From Liopterus haemorrhoidalis (Eukaryota; Arthropoda; Insecta; Coleoptera; Dytiscidae): a stretch of DNA of 64,000 bases. Numbering within the stretch: position 1 is the first letter of the stretch; every line of letters starts with the position of its first letter. The stretch covers positions 45,522,509 through 45,586,508 of the forward strand of contig OZ020618.1 in assembly GCA_963971575.1 (NCBI GenBank), written 5' to 3'. Position numbers and translations under genes: made by a program. The notes under the pieces are model-generated. The model searched no databases, was not told the origin of the DNA, and saw nothing but the letters and a program-made list of their open reading frames with translations. Positions 56,937-64,000 of the stretch are shown here, piece by piece.

Positions 56937-56938
56937 TA

Positions 56939-57465
56939 TATACAAGTAAAAAATCTATAGTTTTTTGATCTGCATATATCTATTTAAATAACATTCTTTG
57001 TAACAAATTGTTAATAGTATTACTTTGTTAAATTTATACGTATTCTGAAGTTTGAGTAATAAACCAGTTACGAGTTTTGTCATATAAGAGTTTAAATGAA
57101 CTTACAAAAGGTCAAATCTCATAAAGTATCATCCCCACATAAAACAGGTGAACTCCGAGTCCCAGTTGTCATTTGCTTAATTCCTGCACACGAATAATAA
57201 CAAACATACCACATTACTTATATGGAAAGTTAAAAGCTTTACGACTGAACTCAAATAAAACTGAAATATTTTAGATAAAAACTGAATTTTGAAGTAAGAT
57301 AGTTTAAAAAGATTAGGATGGTATATTTAGTTATTCTTAGTGGGTGAGTTAAGCGAACCCAACTGTTGAGTATGGTGACTGATAACGGTTTGCTAAACGA
57401 GTCCCCTGACTTTACGTTTATTGTAAGCAGCTTACTATTTGGTCAAATTTGTACGTTGTCAATTG
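56939..57465. other. No gene recognised
   Basis: AT-rich spacer between family E and family R copy 2. Confidence 0.4.
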
Positions 57466-57467
57466 TA

Positions 57468-58467
57468 CAAGGTGTCTCAAAAGAAATTTTATATTTAGTG
57501 GATCGATTAAAAAAAAAGTAAGCCGTATATAGAAAAAATGTTTATTAATTATTAAAATACACTTTTTGGGGATTTATTTCTTAAAAATAATATCGTCTAA
57601 ATGTAGACCCTCGCGTTCTCGGCACTCATTTAATCGAACAGTAAAATTACTTATGACGTCTCGGCAGGTGGACTCAGGGATGGCTGCCATTTCGTGACGG
57701 ATATTTTCTTTCAAATGCGCCAGTGAAGTCGTTTTATTGGCGTAAACTTTAGATTTAAGATAACCCCATAGGAAAAAGTCCATAGGGGTTAAATTTGGAC
57801 TGCGTGGAGGCCAATTTATGTCACCTCTTCGGGAGATCAATTTTCCTGAGAAAATTTCACGAACACGTGGCAGAGACATATTGGACGTGTGTGAAGTTGC
57901 TCCGTCCTGTTGGAACCATGTTCTTTGGTTACGAAATTAAGCCTCTGACTGGCATCTTGGGGCTTTAATTTTTGCATCAATTGAATATTGTAGGGGTGCA
58001 GCTTTAGGTCTTTGTGTATAATGCGATGTAATGATGATCTATGCACATTTAAAGCACTTGCGCGCTTCCGAATTGAAAGGTTCGGGTCGTCACGAACAGA
58101 CTGATTAACATTCTCCACGTTTTCAACCGTTCTTGATGACTTAGGTCGCCCGGATTTTGATTTATCCAGCGTTGTACCAGTCTCTTCAAACTTTTTAACC
58201 CAATGTCGAATGAGAGGAATGCTTGGCGCATCATTTAAGTGGCGAAAACCTCGAATACTGCAGAATTTTCTACGCGCTACAGTCGCCGAATCACCGTTTT
58301 TGTAAAACTCTCGCACGCATAACGCGCGGTCTGCTCCCGAGAAACGCTCCATAGCGTCTGAATTCCCAAGAGCCAGGCTACCGATTGACATAACCCCCGC
58401 GCCCCTCGGATACGTTGCGTTCACGCAGTAAGCTAAATAAATATAAAATTTCTTTTGAGACACCTTG
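57468..58467 (-). mobile_element. Family R mariner-type element, copy 2, internally deleted
   Basis: TA at 57466-57467 and 58468-58469. TIRs identical to copy 1 (CAAGGTGTCTCAAAAGAAAT). 1000 bp instead of 1309. The missing segment corresponds to about 12638-12946 of copy 1. Confidence 0.95.
57574..58352 (-). pseudogene. Family R transposase, copy 2, catalytic centre deleted
   Basis: ATG 58352 (MERFSGADRALC) opens a frame nearly identical to copy 1 through both HTHs to SQRLNFV. About 310 bp are then missing, removing D158, D253 and everything between. The frame shifts and ends in unrelated residues at 57837. The correct frame resumes as MSLPRVREIFSGKLISRRGD...SPNLTPMDFFLWG to the normal end. 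TTA at both edges of the lost segment in copy 1 suggests deletion between short matches. An N-terminal DNA-binding product is conceivable but catalysis is not. Confidence 0.9.
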
Positions 58468-58505
58468 TATTTCTTTCTAAATGACAAATTAACAGGTAGT
58501 AATAT

Positions 58506-59050
58506 TGTCACGTGGGTGGTTTGATTGAGACACAACTTCTGGTTTCAACATAACAAATTTATTAAATATGTATATCACATTTACAATATATATTTGAATT
58601 GGTCCATGTAGTTGGGGAAGTCTCCGGTCCACCCCGTGTTGGCCAGGATCGGATTGGACTTATCTCCGAGGCGGGGGCTACCCATCCGGGAGTCAAGGAG
58701 CCTGGAGAAATCTTCTCCCACTCACATGGTGACTGCTTGCTTGGCTTCACCTTCGTTACAAGAATCTGGAGTTAGTGTCTTGGTCGTCACCTTGTGGACT
58801 AATACATGCAGCGGAGTTGGCTATGTTCCACTACCTCCATATTTTGTGACTTCCAGCCTTTTTGTAACGAAAATTAACCCAGTTCCCATATTCATTCGTC
58901 ATGACAAATATTTCCTCATTATGAAAATGCGATGTCTGCATTTCGTAATCGGGCCACATAGTCAGACGCTGACGAATAGTTTTTAATCAGACAGCTGACC
59001 TTCACAACGTCTAGATGTCGTAATCCTGACCTAGGATTACCTATGTGACA
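58506..59050 (-). mobile_element. Solo LTR of an LTR retrotransposon
   Basis: TGTCAC at the left and GTGACA at the right give TG...CA with a 6-bp inverted tip. ATAT flanks both ends (58502-58505, 59051-59054), a 4-bp duplication as in Gypsy-class elements. An AATAAA on the minus strand near 58558-58563 favours minus orientation. 545 bp, GC-richer than its flanks. No internal gag/pol or second LTR, so it is probably a recombination product. Confidence 0.7.
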
Positions 59051-59054
59051 ATAT

Positions 59055-59428
59055 ATCGCTTGAAATATTTCTTAGTAATGCACATTAATTTGGAATTGAA
59101 TTTTACATTAGGAATTTTTGATCTGAAAATTATTTCGAAAGTCAGCGAATTTTTTGCAACATTGTTTACAATATTTATCTGATTGACTGGACAACTGGAC
59201 AGCCTGTATTTTGATGCGAGCACACCTCAAGTATGTATGTAAGTCTTTAGATGGAAACACGTTGATTATAATCGACGTGTAACATTGTTTCAAAAGTTAT
59301 TGAAATTTATGATTTTTAACATGCACCTACAAATGGTCATAACTTACTAAATACCTACAAAACATATTCACACTTCACATCAATTAATTATTGAAAAAAA
59401 TGCTAAAAAATTATTAAGGGGAGGGACG
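59055..59428. other. No gene; weak repeat H remnant
   Basis: 'actaaatacctacaaaacatattcacacttcacat' (59343-59377) is a diverged inverse of the left end of repeat H (1943-2005). Nothing else is recognised. Confidence 0.4.
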
Positions 59429-59430
59429 TA

Positions 59431-60500
59431 GGGTAACTGCAGCGAATTTCGACTACCACATTTATTTATTTTTTAATTTACGTACTATTCAATATTTTGG
59501 TAGAAAAGTGGTCCCAATCGATACCTCATTCACTTATCTTTAGGTGCTAGATATTTTCACGATGAAGCAAGCTGTTATTACAACTTAAGTTCGACATAAA
59601 AAAAATATGAAAAAAACGTTGATTTCAAAAAAGTGCTGTTAATATCGACTACCCTAAAATTTTAAGATAATCAACGTTTCTTGTCTCTTTTACATTTTAT
59701 TTATAGTGCGTTCGAAGGTGAGTTTGCAGTATAGCTCTTATGGAAAATGGGAGCGGTGTTGCCAAATGTTGTAAAAGTGTCAAATGTGTCAATTATAATA
59801 ATATGAAAAACTCGTATGAATTTCAAAAATCAACTCTTATAAAACGCAAAATAACAGTCAACAAAAACAAATGTCCATTTGTAGAATACTGCGTCTTCAC
59901 AGATCAGCGCGTTTTAGAGCTGGCAACGTCGACAAGAAAAAAAAAGGATAGTGTCATTGTGTAAACCCATTAGAGAGTATGAAAAAGAACTACTCCATAT
60001 GTCCTGTACTGCAAACTCACCTTTGAACGGACTATAGGTAAAAGAATATAATAATAGAGACTTTTAGTAAGACTTGATTTTAACTGTCGTCAAATTAGGT
60101 AAGTGAAACATGCATACATGTAATATCGACTAGTCCGTAGTAGCTTCTTTCCTCTAGTCGATATTACCTGCTATCAAATCTGTTTTATTTAGCCTGTGAT
60201 ATTGTAACAAAATATTATGAAAATCAAATTTTACCAGCTAATATATATGTATTGGGATCGAACTTTCCTTTGATAAACAACTGCTGATTAAAACCAATAT
60301 AAAAATATTTTAACACTTAAAAAATATAAATATCTACACTGTTCGTCTAACGACATTCACACGTGGCTTAAAATAAAGTGAGGTTAGTTTTTCACATAAA
60401 CATAGTGTTACGTTATACTACCGCTAATGGCAGCAATTATTTAGAGAAATAATGGGATAGTCGAAATTACCTGCGTAGTCGAAATTCGCTGCAGTTACCC
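59431..60500. mobile_element. TIR element (GGGTAACTGC ends) with a nested MITE
   Basis: TA outside GGGTAACTGCAGCGAATTTC at the left and outside its inverse at the right; TIR about 25 bp, almost exact. Subtracting the MITE at 59704-60034 leaves about 740 bp. TCGATATTA/TAATATCGACTA words recur inside (59641, 60122, 60160, 60459), possibly subterminal binding repeats. No coding capacity. Confidence 0.75.
59704..60034 (-). mobile_element. TA-flanked MITE M, copy 2
   Basis: 331 bp, TA on both sides (59702-59703, 60035-60036). Same TIRs and interior as 27427-27756, inverted. The right TIR carries a few changes (CTTTGAACGGACTA). The 74-codon frame inside is not conserved. Confidence 0.85.
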
Positions 60501-60502
60501 TA

Positions 60503-61061
60503 AATGGCTATAATCGTGCCTTATATGTTTGCAGGACCCTAATGATACCCAATATCTCCAAATGACTAAAGATTATTAATATTAAAAGTACTTTTGTGTT
60601 ACACTGAAATCTCATTTTTGTTTTAGTCTAGAACAGGCCTTCTTAAAGTGTAATTTATAAAATATAATTTAATAAATTTCAACAAATAAAAGTGATAATT
60701 GTTCTGAACATTTCTGTTGAAACCGTACCTAAATGAAACAAGTAACAAATTGAATTCAGTTACAAATGAAATGTCTGCTATAAAAACAGAGGGGTTGAAA
60801 ATTATGTAGACCGCCCGCTATATTGCCAAGTAATGTTGGTTGTCTAATCCATCAGGGGTAGTGTCAGTTTTTAAGTTATTGATTGACATGCATGTAAAAT
60901 CTTTGATTCACCCATGATTCAATAATAGCATTAGAATAATGAAAACAGGCATAGGAAAAACACAATTTCTGATCTTCAGATCAGGCATTACGAACTTCAA
61001 TTTGTAATGGTTAACGTGTATACAGACTATATGTATGTATGTACGTATGTATGTATGTATG

Positions 61062-61120
<59 letters not shown>

Positions 61121-61563
61121 GTGGTTTGCATGTTATACATTTCCGTATTTTTATTGATTGGTATGCAGGTAATATCTTCGACACATTTACGAATCTGCAA
61201 CATTTATTTAACACTCCTTTTCCTCGTTCTCTATAGTGTCTTTTATCTGTTTTATTGATTTATCGTAGGCATCATCAGTCATATTATTATTCCTGTTTTC
61301 CTTTTTGCAAATTCATTATTTTCAAATCACGTAAAGTAGTTTGGTTATGTAATAAAATGGAAAAGATCGCTTGTCTGAATAGATTATCGTTATAACGGAA
61401 GATTTGTGTATTAAACTTATAAATAAAAGAACAAAGAATAATGTTACATTTAAAGATGGAAGCTGCTTATATTTTGACCATACTATTACCCTAATAATTG
61501 TTTATTTAATATACTATATACCTACTCTTAACCATTCATTCCGTAAACATTCACATCTGGCCA
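60503..61563. other. No gene; TATG/TA microsatellite
   Basis: (TATG)n at about 61030-61066 merges into (TA)n to 61118. Frames through it are artefacts. The rest is AT-rich and unassigned. Confidence 0.45.
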
Positions 61564-62450
61564 AATTGCCCCAGAGCAAGCCGGTTTTGTGAAAGGACGT
61601 GGTCCTCGCGAACAGATATTACATATAAGACCCTTGATTGAAAAGGCAAAAGAGTATTATGTACCGATGTATCTATGTTTTGTTGACTACGAGAAGGCAT
61701 TCGACAACGTTCGTTGGGCAAAACTATGGCACGTTCTATTAAATATAGGTGTCCCCCTCCATCTCATTAATATTATAAAACAACTTTAAGAACAGAGCCT
61801 TGCTGCCATGAAGGTAGACAACACCATATCACGGAAATGACAAATACGAAAAGGTGTTCGTCAGGGTTGTGTACTATCGCCCCTGTTGTACAATATTTAT
61901 AGCTAACATCTTATGAGATCTGTATTGGATGGATGGACTGGTGGCATCTCTGTAGGAGAACCAAAAATATCGAACCTTCGTTTCACCGATGACACCCTTC
62001 TTATTGCTGGAAGTGAGGAAGAACTTGTAATTCTCTTCGACAAACTGAACACAACTAGTGCAGATTACGGGTTAAAAATAAACTTTAAGACTAAAATTAT
62101 GATCGCTGATCGTGCAAACGAATCTATGGGAAAACCCCATAGAATTGCCAATTGGGAAGTTGTTGACAGTATGATATATTTAGGCTCACTTATCCATAGT
62201 TCAGGTATATGTGAATATGAAATTCGCCGCCGCTTCCAACTGGCAGGCGTAGCAATGAGCAATCTGACAAAGATATGAAAAATAAAAATATATCCCGTCA
62301 CACCAAATGTGCACTGGTAAATTCCTTAGTCTTCTCTGTTTTCTATTACGCCTCTACATCATGGGTTATCAGAACAGCAGATAGGCGTCGCATAGACACA
62401 TTTTAAATGGGGTGTTGCCGCCGCATGTTACGATTACCATGGACACACAT
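61564..62450 (+). pseudogene. LINE reverse transcriptase, RT core and post-RT region
   Basis: Blocks in order: PEQAGFVKGRGPREQI, CFVDYEKAFDNVRWAKLW (RT block with catalytic Asp), an in-frame stop, then RKGVRQGCVLSPLLYNIY, stop, LRFTDDTLLIAGSEEEL. In the last, FTDD (61982-61993) replaces the usual FADD but keeps both aspartates. Then GLKINFKTKIMIADR, MIYLGSLIHSSGICEYEIRRRFQLA and, after a shift, KCALVNSLVFSVFYYASTSWVIRTADRRRID with CCRRMLRLPWT. This is the most complete RT here. Stops at about 61787, 61841, 61903 and 62276 make it non-functional. It is cut at 62450 by a mariner. Confidence 0.85.
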
Positions 62451-62880
62451 CTAGCAACTGACGTTTCTATCGTAAAGTTTGACATTTTTGACTTTATACG
62501 AACTCAGAACGTTTTGACGTACGAGCGTTATTTGTGTTGTTTACAGTGAATCTTGAAAAAAATCATCTCGGCTAAAAATGGAATTAAATCGTCTACATTT
62601 TCGAGCGATTATTTTTACAACTTTCGACGTGGATTAATCCAGTGCATCGATGAAGTTAATTCGACTTTTGGCGATGAAGTACCATCGAGGACTACTGTTT
62701 ATCGATAGTCTGCTGACTTCAATCGTCGCCGTAGTTCGCTTAAGGACGAATTTCGTGAAGGTCATCCAAAATCGGTTGTTGTTCCGGAAAACATTGATGC
62801 GTGCGTGAACTGATACTGCAAGATCGTCATGAGACTTATCGTGAGATTGAAGTATTCTTGGGCATTAGTGGGACCAACAT
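62451..62880 (+). pseudogene. Mariner family B, copy 4, broken and invaded by family R
   Basis: Leader 'cgtacgagcgttatttgtgttgtttac', then ATGGAATTAAATCG (62578) with a shifted first HTH, TVYR followed by a stop, SSLKDEFREG, ENIDACVN and RHETYREIEVFLGISGT. The family R element enters at the TA at 62880-62881, within 'gggaccaacata'. The 5' TIR is missing. The distal part must lie beyond the window. Confidence 0.8.
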
Positions 62881-62881
62881 A

Positions 62882-64000
62882 CAAGGTGTCTCAAAAGAAA
62901 TTTTATACTTAGTGGATCGATTAAAAAAAAAGTAAGCCGTATATAGAAAAAATGTTTATTAATTATTAAAATACACTTTTTGGGGATTTATTTCTTAAAA
63001 ATAATATCGTCTAAATGTAGACCCTCGCGTTCTCGGCACTCATTTAATCGAACAGTAAAATTACTTATGACGTCTCGGCAGGTGGACTCAGGGATGGCTG
63101 CCATTTCGTGACGGATATTTTCTTTCAAATGCGCCAGTGAAGTCGGTTTATTGGCGTAAACTTTAGATTTAAGATAACCCCATAGGAAAAAGTCCATAGG
63201 GGTTAAATTTGGACTGCGTGGAGGCCAATTTATGTCACCTCTCCGGGAGATCAATTTACCTGAGAAAATTTCACGAACACGTGGCAGAGACATATTGGAC
63301 GTGTGTGAAGTTGCTCCGTCCTGTTGGAACCATGTTCTTTGGTTATAGCCAGGAAAGTTTTGCAGTTCAGGTACCAAGAAGTTGTCTAACATCTCCACAT
63401 AACGCTCTGAATTCACTGTAACTGCACGCCCTCTTTCGTCTTCAAAAAAGTAAGGGCCGATAATTCCTCGCGCCGACATCGCAGCCCATACGGTCACTTT
63501 AGGCGAATGTAGGGGTTTCTGATGTTTGCGTTTCGGATTCGTTGCACTCCAGTAGCGGCAGTTCTGCTTATTTACGTGGCCATTAAGATGAAAATGAGCT
63601 TCATCCGAAAACAAAATGTTGGTAAACGTTGAAAATCGCTCAATCACCTGATTTACGAAATTAAGCCTCTGACTGGCATCTTGGGGCTTTAATTCTTGCA
63701 CCAATTGAATTTTGTAGGGGTGCAGCTTTAAGTCTTTGTGCATAATGCGATGTAATGATGATCTATGCACATTTAAAGCACTTGCGCGCTTCCGAATTGA
63801 AAGGTTCGGGTCGTCACGAACAGACTGATTAACATTCTCCACGTTTTCTACCGTTCTTGATGACCTAGGTCGCCCGGATTTTGATTTATCCAGCGTTGTA
63901 CCAGTCTCTTCAAACTTTTTAACCCAATGTCGAATGAGAGGAATGCTTGGCGCATCATTTAAGTGGCGAAAACCTCGAATACTGCAGAATTTTCTACGCG
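62882..64000 (-). mobile_element. Family R mariner-type element, copy 3 (runs off window)
   Basis: The left terminus CAAGGTGTCTCAAAAGAAAT is preceded by TA (62880-62881). It is collinear with 12177-13300 of copy 1 without indels visible apart from one A in an A run. The right TIR lies past 64000. Confidence 0.95.
62988..64000 (-). CDS. Family R transposase, copy 3, open to the window edge (partial)
   Basis: The frame is open from the window edge to the stop at 62988, covering all but roughly the first 25 residues of the 362-aa product. Both HTH regions (in part), the GRPRSS linker and all three catalytic aspartates (FSDEAHF, QQDGATSHT, LTPMD) are present. Compared with copy 1, I see only four changes: Y to N before ILFSDEAH, H to R in NSEHYVEM, D to N in SPDLTP, and C to R in RGFCHLND. 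The SPD-to-SPN change, also seen in copy 2, is not at the catalytic position. Apparently intact as far as visible. Confidence 0.9.
   Translation of the reverse strand, partial: RRKFCSIRGFRHLNDAPSIPLIRHWVKKFEETGTTLDKSKSGRPRSSRTVENVENVNQSVRDDPNLSIRKRASALNVHRSSLHRIMHKDLKLHPYKIQLVQELKPQDASQRLNFVNQVIERFSTFTNILFSDEAHFHLNGHVNKQNCRYWSATNPKRKHQKPLHSPKVTVWAAMSARGIIGPYFFEDERGRAVTVNSERYVEMLDNFLVPELQNFPGYNQRTWFQQDGATSHTSNMSLPRVREIFSGKLISRRGDINWPPRSPNLTPMDFFLWGYLKSKVYANKPTSLAHLKENIRHEMAAIPESTCRDVISNFTVRLNECREREGLHLDDIIFKK

Noticed and set aside
60908..61258. Three overlapping frames across 61020-61120
   Set aside because: Artefacts of the TATG/TA microsatellite.

Overview
This window looks like a stretch of an arthropod genome, most likely an insect. 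It is AT-rich, gene-poor and full of decayed transposable elements. I recognise no host gene, rRNA or canonical tRNA gene. Almost every stretch that reads as protein is a piece of transposase or of non-LTR (LINE) reverse transcriptase/RNase H. The assignment rests on the mix of mariner lineages, LINEs with TTATT-type 3' tails, hAT-, Harbinger- and piggyBac-like MITEs, a Helitron-type element and tRNA-headed SINEs.

Layout. 0-9.6 kb: a pogo/Tigger-like remnant with a copy of dispersed repeat A inside it, a ~1 kb repeat H, LINE fragments (one nested in another with a 13-bp target duplication), a GC-rich 0.67-kb retroposon with a 12-bp duplication, and a head-to-head pair of repeat A. 10-14 kb: a deleted mariner (family B), a SINE, a foldback repeat and an intact mariner-type element (family R) whose transposase reads through. 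14.4-16.3 kb: a non-autonomous Helitron holding two mutually nested copies of repeat A. 17-25.4 kb: another interrupted repeat A, a MITE, LINE pieces and a LINE nested in a LINE. 26-30 kb: a decayed copy of an unnamed dispersed protein family, a Harbinger-like MITE with a second MITE inside it, and a hAT-type MITE carrying a 104-bp tandem array.

31-41 kb: a Tc1-type MITE, repeat H again, SINEs, a piggyBac-type MITE, a dead mariner, a foldback around a TA/TG microsatellite, a CR1-like LINE and a hAT element. 41-52 kb: two more dead mariners, LINE fragments (one split by a TTAA/TAA-flanked MITE), a ~170-bp tandem array, and RNase H-bearing LINE pieces. 52-57 kb: a rearranged, partly tandem mariner (family E) bounded by matching inverted termini and invaded by family B and repeat A. 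57-64 kb: a second (deleted) and a third (cut by the window edge) family R element, a solo LTR, a TIR element with a nested MITE, and a LINE carrying the main RT motifs.

The window is best read as layers. Old LINE and mariner debris is hit by MITEs and repeat A. The youngest layer is family R: two of its reading frames are intact where visible and nearly identical, and one copy sits inside a dead family B mariner.
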